Of a DNA stretch of 64,000 bases, positions 54,631-63,909 are shown one piece after another. Position numbers and translations under genes: made by a program. The stretch is taken from contig JAWKVZ010000001.1 in the NCBI GenBank assembly GCA_041397725.1, positions 1,146,392 through 1,210,391 of the forward strand. The letters run 5' to 3'. The stretch's first letter is position 1. Every line of letters begins with the position of its first letter. Below the pieces are notes generated by a model that saw only the letters and a program-made list of their open reading frames with translations, was not told where the DNA came from and did no database searches. This stretch comes from JAGRKR01 sp041397725 (lineage in GTDB: Bacteria > Pseudomonadota > Alphaproteobacteria > Rhizobiales > Hyphomicrobiaceae).

Positions 54631-56307
54631 TCAGAAGAGGCCTTCGATGTCGCCGCGCTCGTTGAAGCGGATGGCGACGGACGAGGGCGTGCGCGGCAGA
54701 CCGGGCATGGTCATGATCTCCCCGCAGATGGCCACCACGAAGCCGGCGCCGGCCGCCAGCCGCACCTCGCGGATCGGCACCGTGAAGCCGCTCGGCGCGC
54801 CGCGCAGGTTCGGGTCGGTCGAGAACGAGTACTGCGTCTTGGCCATGCACACGGGCAGGTGCCCGTAGCCCATCTCCTCCCAGGCCTTGAGCTGGTCGCG
54901 CACCGACTTGTCCGCGCTCACGCCCTCGGCGCGATAGATCCGCTTGGCGACGGTCTCGATCTTGTCGATCAGCGGCAGCTCGTCGCCATAGAGCGGCGCA
55001 AAGTCCGCCACGCCCGAATCCGCCATCTCCACCACCCGCCGCGCCAGCGGCTCGATGCCCTTCGAGCCCATCGCCCAGTGCTTGCACACGAAGGCCTCCG
55101 AGCCGAGCTCGCGCACATAGTCCTGCAGCGCCGCGATCTCGGCGTCGGTGTCGGAGATGAAGTGGTTGATCGCGACCACCGCCGGCACGCCGAACTGCTT
55201 CACGTTCTCGATGTGACGGCCGAGGTTGACCGCGCCCTTGCGGACCGCCGCGACGTCTTCCCGGCCGAGATCCTCGCGCTTGACGCCGCCGTTCATCTTG
55301 AGCGCACGCACGGTGGCGACGATCACCACGGCATCGGGCCGCAGCCCGGCCTTGCGGCACTTGATGTCGAAGAACTTCTCCGCGCCGAGGTCGGCGCCGA
55401 AGCCCGCCTCGGTCACCACGTAGTCGGCGAGCTTCAAGGCGGTGGTGGTGGCGATCACCGAGTTGCAGCCGTGGGCGATGTTGGCGAACGGGCCGCCGTG
55501 GATGAAGGCCGGATTGTTCTCGAGCGTCTGCACGAGGTTCGGCTGCATGGCCTGGCCGAGCAGCACCGTCATGGCGCCGTCGGCCTTGAGATCGCGGGCG
55601 AAGACGGGGCTCTTGTCGCGGCGATAGCCGACGATGATGCCGCCGAGCCGCTGCTCCAGGTCCTTGCGGTCGGTGGCGAGGCAGAGGATGGCCATGACCT
55701 CGGAGGCCACGGTGATGTCGAAGCCGGCCTCGCGCGGAAAGCCGTTGGCGACGCCGCCGAGCGAGCAGACGATCTGGCGCAGCGCCCGGTCGTTCATGTC
55801 CATGACGCGCCGCCAGGCGACCCGGCGCTGGTCGAGGCCCAGCTCGTTGCCCCAGTAGATGTGGTTGTCGATCATCGCCGAGAGCAGGTTGTGGGCGCTG
55901 GTGATGGCGTGGAAGTCGCCGGTGAAGTGCAGGTTGATGTCCTCCATCGGCACGACCTGGGCGTAGCCGCCGCCGGCCGCCCCGCCCTTCACCCCGAAGC
56001 AGGGGCCGAGCGAGGGCTCGCGCAGGCAGATCGCCGCCTTCTTGCCGATGGCGTTGAGGCCGTCGCCGAGACCGACGGTGGTGGTGGTCTTGCCCTCGCC
56101 CGCCGGTGTCGGGTTGATCGCCGTCACCAGGATCAGCTTGCCCGACTTGCGCGTCGCCAGAGAGGCGATGAACTCGGCGGAGACCTTCGCCTTGTCGTGG
56201 CCGTAGGGCAGCAGGCTCTCGCTGCCGATACCGAGCCGCCCGCCGATCTCGCCGATCGGCTTCTTCTTCGCCATGCGCGCGATCTCGATATCAGACTTCA
56301 CTGCCAC
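54631..56307 (-). CDS. fhs: Formate-tetrahydrofolate ligase
   Basis: The 558-residue enzyme activates formate to 10-formyl-THF with ATP. Length is exact for the family. The ATP site PTPAGEGKTTTTVGLGDGL, FGVKGGAAGGGYAQV, NLHFTGDFHAITSAHNLL and GFGADLGAEKF are present. I start it at GTG 56307 (five bases after GGAGG). The open frame continues to 58359 on the same strand but is antisense to frc and not protein-like. Divergence from frc suggests joint handling of formate released from oxalate. Confidence 0.93.
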   Translation of the reverse strand: MAVKSDIEIARMAKKKPIGEIGGRLGIGSESLLPYGHDKAKVSAEFIASLATRKSGKLILVTAINPTPAGEGKTTTTVGLGDGLNAIGKKAAICLREPSLGPCFGVKGGAAGGGYAQVVPMEDINLHFTGDFHAITSAHNLLSAMIDNHIYWGNELGLDQRRVAWRRVMDMNDRALRQIVCSLGGVANGFPREAGFDITVASEVMAILCLATDRKDLEQRLGGIIVGYRRDKSPVFARDLKADGAMTVLLGQAMQPNLVQTLENNPAFIHGGPFANIAHGCNSVIATTTALKLADYVVTEAGFGADLGAEKFFDIKCRKAGLRPDAVVIVATVRALKMNGGVKREDLGREDVAAVRKGAVNLGRHIENVKQFGVPAVVAINHFISDTDAEIAALQDYVRELGSEAFVCKHWAMGSKGIEPLARRVVEMADSGVADFAPLYGDELPLIDKIETVAKRIYRAEGVSADKSVRDQLKAWEEMGYGHLPVCMAKTQYSFSTDPNLRGAPSGFTVPIREVRLAAGAGFVVAICGEIMTMPGLPRTPSSVAIRFNERGDIEGLF

Positions 56308-56772
56308 GCCGACCTCCACACCTTGAAATCCCCAAAGCGCAAATGCGCCAATCGCCCGCGCACCCCGCAACGCCCGGGATGCTAACACGCGGCCTGCGCC
56401 ACGTTCTACAGATTGGTTCGCCCGGTCCCGAAACGGAAAACGGAAAATCCGAAATTGCCGCAACGCACCAATTTTGCGGCAGCGCACAGGAGGGATTCGC
56501 CGCATGCCGTCGACCTGAGTAACCCGGTTCGAGTCTGACCCAATGTGTTTGGGTGCACGCGCCCTCTCGCGCCCGCCAAGTTGATCCAATGGTTGGTTTA
56601 CGGCTCCGATAATTGTCTCTAACGTCGATGGGTATCTTGGGCGGCTGTTCTGGCGCCGCTCGAGCCGAACCGCTCGATTTCGATGGTCGGGAGAGAGCGG
56701 CGCCAGATCGCAGTCCGGCGGGAGTGCAGCAGTCCGATTTCGCCAGCACGACACGCAAACCGGAGCAGGTCG
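56308..56772. other. Divergent fhs/frc intergenic region
   Basis: This 465-bp region separates divergent fhs and frc. It includes purine-rich tandem AACGGAAA repeats (about 56431-56447) and the inverted repeat listed separately. I see no convincing gene within it. Confidence 0.5.
56457..56480. promoter_or_regulatory. Inverted repeat in the fhs/frc control region
   Basis: GCCGCAA (56457-56463) and TTGCGGC (56474-56480) are perfect inverted arms with a 10-base AT-containing spacer. The spacing of 17 bases between equivalent points suggests a dimeric regulator site that could act on either divergent gene. Confidence 0.4.
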
Positions 56773-58047
56773 ATGACCAAGGCCCTCGACGGCGTACGCA
56801 TCCTCGATTTCACGCACGTGCAGTCCGGCCCGACCTGCACGCAGCTGCTGGCCTGGTTCGGCGCCGACGTGATCAAGGTGGAGCGTCCGGGCAGCGGCGA
56901 CATCACGCGCGGCCAGCTCCAGGACATCCCGAACGTGGACAGCCTCTATTTCACCATGCTGAACCACAACAAGCGCTCGATCACGCTCGACACCAAGAAC
57001 GCCAAGGGCAAGGAGGTGCTGGAGCGACTGGTCAGGACCTGCGACGTGCTGGTCGAGAACTTCGGCCCCGGCGTGCTCGATCGCATGGGGCTGACGTGGG
57101 AGCGCATCCAGGAGCTCAACCCGCGCATGATCTACGCCTCGATCAAGGGGTTCGGTCCCGGTCCGTATCAGGACTGCAAGGTCTACGAGAACGTGGCGCA
57201 GTGCGCGGGCGGCTCGGCCTCGACGACGGGCTTTCGCGACGGTCCGCCGCTGGTGACCGGGGCTCAGATCGGCGACAGCGGCACGGGTCTGCACCTGGCG
57301 CTCGGCATCGTCACGGCGCTCTACCAGCGCACGCACTCCGGCAAGGGGCAGCGCGTGACCTGCGCCATGCAGGACGGCGTGCTCAATCTGTGCCGCGTCA
57401 AGCTGCGCGACCAGCAGCGCCTCGCACACGGCCCGCTCAAGGAGTACAGCCAGTTCTCGGAGGGCGTGGCGTTCGGGGCCGCGGTGCCGCGCGCGGGCAA
57501 CGATTCCGGCGGCGGTCAGCCGGGCCGCATCCTGAAGTGCAAGGGCTGGGAGCAGGACCCCGACGCCTATCTCTACTTCATCACGCAGGCGCCGGTCTGG
57601 AAGGCGATCTGCGACGTCATCGGCGAGCCGGAGTGGAAGACCGATCCCGACTATGCGACGCCCGCCGCGCGCCTGCCGCGTCTCAACGAGATCTTCGAGC
57701 GGATCGAGCGCTGGACGATGACGAAGAGCAAGCTCGAGGCGATGGACATCCTCAACCGCTACGACATTCCCTGCGGCCCGATCCTGTCGATGAAGGAGCT
57801 TGCGGAGGATCGGTCGCTGCGTGAGACGGGTACGCTCGTCGAGGTGGCGCATCCGACGCGTGGGCCGTATCTCTCGGTTGGCAATCCGATCAAGCTTTCC
57901 GACAGTCCGGCGGAGGTGATCCGCTCGCCGCTGCTCGGCGAGCACACCGACGAGATCCTGCGCGACGTGCTCGGCTACGGCGAGGCCGAGATCGCCGAGA
58001 TCAAGCAGCACGGCGCCACAGAGCCGAAGCAGGCCAAGGCGGGATAG
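56773..58047 (+). CDS. frc: Formyl-CoA:oxalate CoA-transferase
   Basis: The 424-residue class III CoA-transferase exchanges CoA between formyl-CoA and oxalate. Length and segments are those of Frc: ILDFTHVQSGPTCTQLLAW, LVENFGPGVLDRMG, the catalytic aspartate Asp168 in GAQIGDSGTG, and CKGWEQDPDAYLYFITQ. GGAGCAGG precedes the ATG at 56773. Its usual partner, oxalyl-CoA decarboxylase (oxc), is not in the window. Confidence 0.9.
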   Translation: MTKALDGVRILDFTHVQSGPTCTQLLAWFGADVIKVERPGSGDITRGQLQDIPNVDSLYFTMLNHNKRSITLDTKNAKGKEVLERLVRTCDVLVENFGPGVLDRMGLTWERIQELNPRMIYASIKGFGPGPYQDCKVYENVAQCAGGSASTTGFRDGPPLVTGAQIGDSGTGLHLALGIVTALYQRTHSGKGQRVTCAMQDGVLNLCRVKLRDQQRLAHGPLKEYSQFSEGVAFGAAVPRAGNDSGGGQPGRILKCKGWEQDPDAYLYFITQAPVWKAICDVIGEPEWKTDPDYATPAARLPRLNEIFERIERWTMTKSKLEAMDILNRYDIPCGPILSMKELAEDRSLRETGTLVEVAHPTRGPYLSVGNPIKLSDSPAEVIRSPLLGEHTDEILRDVLGYGEAEIAEIKQHGATEPKQAKAG

Positions 58048-58376
58048 GCGAGCACCTGCCGAAGCGTTCCCACAGTCATTTGCGGAGGATGAGCCACGAT
58101 CGATCCAGGCCAGTGTTCGCAGTTCCGGTCGAAGCCCGCGCAGCCCCAGGCACGTCTCGCAGAAGGTGCGCGCGTCGACCCGTCCTTGTCGGATTCTGGG
58201 CTGGCCATACTGGAAAACACTGAGGCCAGGGCGTGTCGCGCAGACGATCGCGCAGCGAACCTGATCCGGATGCGCGATGCCGGAAACCGTGCCGCGATCA
58301 AGAGCACGGATGAAGGAAGAGATGGCGCCTCGCTGCGAGGTGTCTGGGTAGGAAGTCACTCGAGGAGGAGTTCACA
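58048..58376. other. Intergenic region frc-tctC
   Basis: This 329-bp gap has no supported gene. An AGGAGGAG ribosome binding site at its end serves tctC. I cannot tell from sequence whether tctC has its own promoter here. Confidence 0.4.
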
Positions 58377-59366
58377 ATGGGCAAACGAACGCGCAGCATG
58401 TTTCTCGCGCTGCTGAGTGGAGGGCTGGCGACCGCATATGTCGGAGGCCCTGCACTGGCCGAATGGAAGCCAGCGAAGCCGGTCGAGTTCGTCGTCATGG
58501 CCGGCAAGGGTGGAGGCGCGGACAAGGCCGTCCGTTTTCTTCAGGCCATCATCGCCAAGGAAAAACTCGGCGTCACGGTCCTGCCCGTCAACAAGGGCGG
58601 CGGCTCCGGTGCCGAGGCCCTTCTCTACCTGAAGGGCAAGGCCGGCGACGAGCATACCATCATGTTCACGCTGAACAGCTTCTACACGACGCCGCTGCGC
58701 CAGCCGAAGCTCGCGATCGACATCGGCACGTTCACGCCGATCATGCGGATGGCGGAGGACACCTTCTGCCTCTGGGTCAATACCAAGCGCAAGGACGGCA
58801 AGGCCATCAAAACGGTCGACGACTTCGTCAAGGCGGCCAAGGCCGCCGGCGACAAGTGGATCATGGCCGGCACCGGCAAGGCGTCCGAGGATGAGTTGCT
58901 GACCGACTACCTCAATTCGACCTACGGCCTGAAGATGAAGTACGTGCCGTATCGCGGCGGTGGCGCCGTGGCGACGGCACTCGCCGGCAACAACGCCGAT
59001 TCCACCGTCAACAATCCTTCCGAAGCCGTCGGCTTCCATAAGGCCGACCAGGTGCGCGCGGTCGCCTGCTTTACCCCCAAGCGCCTGGCGCTGTTCAAGG
59101 ACACGCCAACGTTCAAGGAGGTCGGGACCGACTTCGTTTACTACATGCAGCGCACGGTCGTCGGCCCGCCCGGCATGAACAAGGAAGCCGTCGCGTTCTA
59201 TCAGAGCCTGTTCAAGAAGGTCTTCGCCTCGAAGGACTGGCAGGACTACCGCGCCAAGAACTCGCTGCAGGGCGCGCCCATCACGGGGGCGGAGCTGATG
59301 GACTACTGGAAGCGCGAGCGTGAAGTCCATCGCGCCATGCTCAAGAAGATGGGTGCCATCAAGTAG
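58377..59366 (+). CDS. tctC: Tripartite tricarboxylate transporter substrate-binding protein
   Basis: The 329-residue periplasmic protein of the Bug/TctC family has a signal peptide (about 1-28, ending GGPALAE). The mature part begins KPVEFVVMAGKGGGADKAVRFL and includes NKGGGSGAEALLYL, the loops that bind carboxylates. A strong AGGAGG precedes the ATG. It captures an organic acid for TctAB. Confidence 0.88.
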   Translation: MGKRTRSMFLALLSGGLATAYVGGPALAEWKPAKPVEFVVMAGKGGGADKAVRFLQAIIAKEKLGVTVLPVNKGGGSGAEALLYLKGKAGDEHTIMFTLNSFYTTPLRQPKLAIDIGTFTPIMRMAEDTFCLWVNTKRKDGKAIKTVDDFVKAAKAAGDKWIMAGTGKASEDELLTDYLNSTYGLKMKYVPYRGGGAVATALAGNNADSTVNNPSEAVGFHKADQVRAVACFTPKRLALFKDTPTFKEVGTDFVYYMQRTVVGPPGMNKEAVAFYQSLFKKVFASKDWQDYRAKNSLQGAPITGAELMDYWKREREVHRAMLKKMGAIK

Positions 59367-59432
59367 GCGGCCCGATCGCCTCTACTGCAATCCATTTTCG
59401 TCGAAAACGTCCAACCGAAGTGGGGCAGCGCC

Positions 59433-59948
59433 ATGAGTTTTCGTGTCGCAGAGTTCGTAATGGCGGCCGTCATGGCGCTGTTTTCCGGCTATCTCATGTG
59501 GAAGAGCGCCGAGTTGCCGATCGGCTGGATCAAGGGCGAAGGTCCCGGCGGGGGCATGTGGCCGTTCTGGCTTTCGGCCATCATGCTGGTGTCCTGCATA
59601 GGGATCCTCGTCAACTGGGCGCGGAGGGCCACGTGGCCCTCCCGCAGCAACGAGCTGTTCTTTGCGCCGGGCGTTCTCGGGAGCGTGGCTCCGGTGGCCA
59701 TCGCCCTGGCGGTGACCATCGCCTTGTTCAGCTTCGCCGGCGCCTATCTGGCGCTGTTCGCGTTTCTGATGTTCTACCTGAAAGTCCTCGGCGGCTATCG
59801 CTTCGCGAGCTCGCTCCTGGCCTCGCTGGCGATACCCGTCGTCACGTTCTTTTTCTTCGAGATTGCTCTCAAGATCATATTGCCCAAAGGCTTCACCGAG
59901 CCGTTTTTCCTGCCGATCTTCAAGTGGTTCGGCATGGGAGGGCTATAG
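59433..59948 (+). CDS. tctB: Tripartite tricarboxylate transporter small membrane subunit
   Basis: The 171-residue integral membrane protein has four hydrophobic segments (about 5-22, 44-61, 82-118, 124-150), the usual TctB topology. The conserved-looking GEGPGGGMWPFW after the first helix supports the family. It follows tctC by 66 bp and precedes tctA, the normal CBA order. Confidence 0.82.
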   Translation: MSFRVAEFVMAAVMALFSGYLMWKSAELPIGWIKGEGPGGGMWPFWLSAIMLVSCIGILVNWARRATWPSRSNELFFAPGVLGSVAPVAIALAVTIALFSFAGAYLALFAFLMFYLKVLGGYRFASSLLASLAIPVVTFFFFEIALKIILPKGFTEPFFLPIFKWFGMGGL

Positions 59949-60077
59949 GGCTCGGGGCGCGATGCTTTCGGCGATAGCCGGTGCGCCCCTGCACCATCGA
60001 CGCTCGGACTTCCGGAACATGTCGACATAGCACCCACTGGCGCTCTCGGATGCGGCCTCAAAGGGACTAGCGAGAAA

Positions 60078-61616
60078 ATGGCGGAAATTCTTTCTCTCCT
60101 GGCATCGGGTTTCGCGGTTGCCTTCGAGCCCTTGAATCTGTCCCTGGTCATTTTCGGATGCGCGATCGGGCTGATGATCGGCGCCATCCCCGGTCTCGGC
60201 TCGGTCAACGGTGTGGCGATCCTGCTGCCGCTGACGTTCATAGTGCCGCCGACCGGGGCCATGATCTTCCTGGCGGCGCTCTACTACGGCGCCATGTACG
60301 GCGGCGCGATCTCGTCGATCATGCTGGGCATCCCCGGCGCCTCGACGGCGGTGGCGACGACCTTCGACGGGCGCCCCCTCGGCAAGTCGGGCAAGGCTGA
60401 TCTCGCGCTGATCGCGGCGGCTGTCGCCTCGTTCGTCGGCGGCACCATCTCCGTCATCCTGTTCACCGTAGCAGCGCCTCCGTTGGCCCATATCGCACTG
60501 GTCTTCGGTCCGCCGGAGATCTTCGCGCTCATGGTCCTCGCCTTCGCGACATTCGTCGGGCTGGGGAGCGACGACCTCTGGAAGACGCTGTTCTCGATCT
60601 GCATCGGTCTGGTACTGGCGACGATCGGCACGGACGTGATGACCGGCGAGCCTCGATTGCAGCTCTTCGAGCTCACAGGCTTCTTCAGCAAGGTGCATTT
60701 CCTCGTGCTCGCCATCGGCATCTACGGCATCGGCGAGATGCTGTGGACCATCGAGGAGAACGCGCGCCTGGGCGGCTCGACGCTGATGTCGGAAGTCAAG
60801 TTCTCGGTGCGCGGCACGATCAATCATCTGTGGAGCCTGCTGCGGACCTGGAAGGCGATGCTCATGGGCTCGCTGCTGGGCTACACGGTGGGTGTGCTGC
60901 CGGCCGCAGGAGCGACACCCGGCTCCTTGATGGCCTACGGCATCGCCAAGCAGATGTCGCGAGAGCCCGAGACGTTCGGCAAGGGGAATGTCGAAGGCGT
61001 CGTGGCTCCGGAGTCCGCGAACAACGCCGCTTCGACCGGCTCCATGCTGCCGATGCTGACCCTGGGCATTCCCGGCTCGCCGACGACGGCAATTCTGCTG
61101 GGCGGCATGGTGATCTGGGGGCTGGAGCCGGGTCCGCGGTTGTTTGTCGAGCAGCAGACGTTCGTGTGGGGCCTGATCGCCTCGCTCTACGTGGCGAACG
61201 TCTTCGCGCTCATCATCAACATCCTGTTCATTCCCTTGCTGATCCAGGTGCTGCGGCTTCCCTTCTCCATCCTGGCGCCGCTCATCTTCGTGCTGTGCCT
61301 CGTGGGTGGGTATGCCCCGACGCAGCGCATGTTCGACGTGTGGATGATGCTCGTCTTCGGCGTCGTCGGCTATCTCATGCGCAAGCTCGACTACCCCCTT
61401 GCGCCGGCCGTCCTGGCGATCGTCCTCGGCCCCCTGACCGAGCCCGCGCTCCGCCAATCCCTGCTGATGAGCTCCGGCAGCTTCGGCATCTTCTTCGATT
61501 TCGCCGGCCGACCCTACGCAGCGGTCATCATGACGATGGCCATCGTGCTTCTGCTGCTGCCGGTGTTCGGCCTCGTGCGGCGTTCCTTCGGGCGGAAGCG
61601 ACAACCGGCATCGTAA
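60078..61616 (+). CDS. tctA: Tripartite tricarboxylate transporter large membrane subunit
   Basis: The 512-residue permease has about 12 hydrophobic segments and TctA signatures: GAIPGLGSVNGVAILLPLTF, YYGAMYGGAISSIMLGIPG, GVVAPESANNAASTGSMLPML and LGIPGSPTTAILLGGM. It imports the acid delivered by TctC, probably with sodium or protons. Position after frc suggests a substrate from oxalate or related metabolism, but this is not proven. Confidence 0.9.
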   Translation: MAEILSLLASGFAVAFEPLNLSLVIFGCAIGLMIGAIPGLGSVNGVAILLPLTFIVPPTGAMIFLAALYYGAMYGGAISSIMLGIPGASTAVATTFDGRPLGKSGKADLALIAAAVASFVGGTISVILFTVAAPPLAHIALVFGPPEIFALMVLAFATFVGLGSDDLWKTLFSICIGLVLATIGTDVMTGEPRLQLFELTGFFSKVHFLVLAIGIYGIGEMLWTIEENARLGGSTLMSEVKFSVRGTINHLWSLLRTWKAMLMGSLLGYTVGVLPAAGATPGSLMAYGIAKQMSREPETFGKGNVEGVVAPESANNAASTGSMLPMLTLGIPGSPTTAILLGGMVIWGLEPGPRLFVEQQTFVWGLIASLYVANVFALIINILFIPLLIQVLRLPFSILAPLIFVLCLVGGYAPTQRMFDVWMMLVFGVVGYLMRKLDYPLAPAVLAIVLGPLTEPALRQSLLMSSGSFGIFFDFAGRPYAAVIMTMAIVLLLLPVFGLVRRSFGRKRQPAS

Positions 61617-61720
61617 TCCGGGCGCTGCCACACCGGTCCGTGTCCTGCGCCAGGGCATGCCAGGACACCTTCCGTGCGGGACACGCTGTTGAAGCAATGG
61701 CGCGCCTCTAAGGGCGGGCG

Positions 61721-61765
61721 TCGAACGCGAAGCGTTCCAGCGCCCAAGCGGCACCGGGCGAACAG
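61721..61765. repeat. REP-like repeat, copy 1
   Basis: This 45-bp stretch matches 63672-63716 with two mismatches. It begins with a perfect GAACGC-GAA-GCGTTC hairpin (61723-61737), followed by a partly paired GCGCCC/GGGCG stem. The two copies flank the ABC-F gene. Confidence 0.6.
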
Positions 61766-61833
61766 CGCGCTCCGGGGATTGCCGGAGGCAATTTCGCTTC
61801 GATCAGGCTGCGCTGAGCTGCCGCTCACTGCCC

Positions 61834-63456
61834 TCAGCTGCGCAAACCCGGTGCTTCGTGGCCGGTGCGCTCGACATACTCGGTGTAGCCGCCGCCGTAG
61901 GTGTGGATGCCTTCGGGCGTCAATTCCAGCACGCGGTTCGACAGCGCCGCCAGGAAGTGCCGATCGTGCGAAACGAACAGCATGGCGCCCTCGTAGCGCG
62001 ACAGTGCCGCAATCATCATCTCCTTCGTCGCCAAGTCGAGATGGTTGGTCGGCTCGTCGAGCACCAGGAAGTTGGGGGGATCGAACAGCATCAACGCCAT
62101 GACGAGGCGCGCCTTCTCGCCGCCTGACAGCACGCGGCATCTTTTCTCCGTATCGTATCCCGAGAAGCCGAAGCAGCCGGCCAACGTGCGCAGTTGGCCT
62201 TGTCCGGCCTGAGGGAACTGGTCCTCGAGCGATTGGAACACGGTGCGATCGCCGTCGAGTAGGTCCATGGCGTGCTGCGCAAAGTAGCCCATCTTGACGC
62301 TGGCACCGATCGCGACCGCGCCGGCATCCGGCTCCGTTGCGCCGGCCACGAGCTTCAGCAAGGTCGACTTGCCCGCGCCATTGACGCCCAGCACGCACCA
62401 GCGCTCGCGACGGCGCACCTGGAAATCGAGGGCGTCGTAGATCACGCGATTGCCGTAGCGCTTGCCGACTCCCTTGAGCGTGGCGACGTCCTCGCCCGAG
62501 CGGGGCGGCTGCTTGAACTCGAACGCGATCGTCTGACGCCGCCTCGGTGGCTCGACGCGCTCGACCTTCTCGAGTGTCTTCACCCGGCTCTGTACCTGCG
62601 CGGCATGCGACGCGCGCGCTTTGAACCGCTCGATGAACCGGTGCTCCTTGGCGAGCATCGCCTGCTGGCGCTCATACTGCGCCTGTTGCTGGGTGTCAGC
62701 GAGCGCGCGCTGGCCGACATAGAATTCATAGTCGCCGGAATAGCTCGTCAGCTCGCCGCTATCGATCTCGATGATCCTTGTCACGATGCGATCCATGAAT
62801 GCGCGGTCATGGGAGGTGATCAGCAGTGCGCCGTCGTAAGCCTTCAGGAATTGCTCGAGCCAGATCAGGCTTTCTAGGTCGAGGTGGTTCGACGGCTCGT
62901 CGAGCAACATGGCGTCAGGGGACATCAGCAGGATGCGGGCGAGCGCCACGCGCATCTTCCAGCCGCCCGACAGGGCGCCGACATCGCCGTCCATCATCTC
63001 CTGGCTGAAACTGAGCCCTGCCAGCACTTCGCGCGCACGCCCTTCGAGGGCGTAGCCACCGAGCTGCTCGAAGCGAGACTGCACCAGGCCGTAGCTTTCG
63101 ATCAGGGCCTCCATCTCGTCGGCACGATCGGGATCGGCCATTCCCGCCTCGAGCTCGGCGAGCTGCGCGGCTACGGCGCTGACCGGTCCGGCGCCATCCA
63201 TCACTTCCATCACAGCGCTGCGGCCGGCCATCTCGCCGACATCCTGGGAGAAGTAGCCGATGGTGACGCCGCGTTCGACCGACACTTGTCCTTCGTCCGG
63301 CTGCTCATCGCCGACAATCATGCGGAACAGCGTCGACTTGCCCGCGCCATTGGGGCCGACGAGCCCCACCTTCTCGCCCTTGAACAGCGCGGCCGACGCG
63401 CCGGTGAACAGGATCTGGTGGCCGTTCTGCTTGGCAATGTTGTCGAGATGGATCAT
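61834..63456 (-). CDS. ABC-F family ATPase (ribosome-associated type)
   Basis: The 540-residue protein has two ATP-binding domains and no membrane segments. First domain: Walker A GPNGAGKS, signature LSGGWKMR, Walker B MLLDEPSNHLD. Second domain: GVNGAGKS, LSGGEKAR, LVLDEPTNHLD. The charged linker (about 240-320) matches ABC-F proteins such as YheS, Uup or EttA, which act on ribosomes. The ATG at 63456 follows GAAGG; the open frame to 63630 is not family-like. Confidence 0.9.
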   Translation of the reverse strand: MIHLDNIAKQNGHQILFTGASAALFKGEKVGLVGPNGAGKSTLFRMIVGDEQPDEGQVSVERGVTIGYFSQDVGEMAGRSAVMEVMDGAGPVSAVAAQLAELEAGMADPDRADEMEALIESYGLVQSRFEQLGGYALEGRAREVLAGLSFSQEMMDGDVGALSGGWKMRVALARILLMSPDAMLLDEPSNHLDLESLIWLEQFLKAYDGALLITSHDRAFMDRIVTRIIEIDSGELTSYSGDYEFYVGQRALADTQQQAQYERQQAMLAKEHRFIERFKARASHAAQVQSRVKTLEKVERVEPPRRRQTIAFEFKQPPRSGEDVATLKGVGKRYGNRVIYDALDFQVRRRERWCVLGVNGAGKSTLLKLVAGATEPDAGAVAIGASVKMGYFAQHAMDLLDGDRTVFQSLEDQFPQAGQGQLRTLAGCFGFSGYDTEKRCRVLSGGEKARLVMALMLFDPPNFLVLDEPTNHLDLATKEMMIAALSRYEGAMLFVSHDRHFLAALSNRVLELTPEGIHTYGGGYTEYVERTGHEAPGLRS

Positions 63457-63671
63457 GGGACCTTCGGGCTCCGGAACGTCAGCCGCTGCATAGGCCATAC
63501 GGATGGCGAGCGTGCAAGCTTGCGTTGGCTGAAGCGCCCGATGCCCGGCGTACTCGTTGCGGCTCAAAGTCCACTCGTGATGCGTCCCGGTCGGGACATG
63601 CTGATGCTCCGCCCCGGTGGCGGCGGCCATGGTGCGAGGAAGCCTTCATCTTGTCAGTGAGTTGGCGCGCC

Positions 63672-63733
63672 TCGAACGCGAAGCGTTCCAGCGCCCAAGG
63701 GGCGCCGGGCGAACAGCCCGCCCCGTCGGAGCG
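63672..63733. repeat. REP-like repeat, copy 2, joined to the tRNA-flanking repeat
   Basis: It contains GAACGC-GAA-GCGTTC (63674-63688) and GCGCCC-AAG-GGGCGC (63691-63705), both perfect stems. The first 45 bases match copy 1 (61721-61765). The last 30 (63704-63733) match the sequence beside tRNA-Glu (42461-42489). Confidence 0.6.
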
Positions 63734-63756
63734 CGATCAGCGCGTGAGACAAAAAA

Positions 63757-63808
63757 TGGCGCGCCCGAAAGGATTCGAACCTCTGACCCCCAGATTCGTA
63801 GTCTGGCG
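63757..63808 (-). pseudogene. 3' half of tRNA-Arg (anticodon ACG), probable integration (att) site
   Basis: On the minus strand one reads the anticodon arm CCAGA-CTACGAA-TCTGG (anticodon ACG), the variable region, T-arm AGAGG-TTCGAAT-CCTTT, acceptor 3' strand CGGGCGC, a discriminator G and encoded CCA (63757-63759). The D-arm and 5' acceptor strand are missing. From 63809 the sequence turns AT-rich and unrelated. This is what a tyrosine integrase leaves when it recombines into a tRNA 3' end. Confidence 0.8.
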
Positions 63809-63909
63809 TTTGCAACCTTAAGTAATATTAGCAAGCCATCAATATCCTTGATTTTACAGGCATTATACCCTCAGCTTCCTGCAATTATAACGTGCTGTTT
63901 TCAGTAGTG

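Noticed and set aside
56308..58359. Extension of the fhs frame by almost 700 residues
   Set aside because: The extra sequence is antisense to frc and intergenic DNA, has no family similarity, and fhs has a good GTG start with GGAGG at 56307.
63757..63840. Complete tRNA-Arg gene
   Set aside because: Only the anticodon arm to CCA is present. The D-arm and 5' acceptor strand are absent, so it is recorded as a fragment.
63525..63907. Short open frames reading GFEPLTPR-like peptides across the tRNA fragment
   Set aside because: They are antisense readings of the tRNA-Arg 3' half, a well-known source of spurious proteins.
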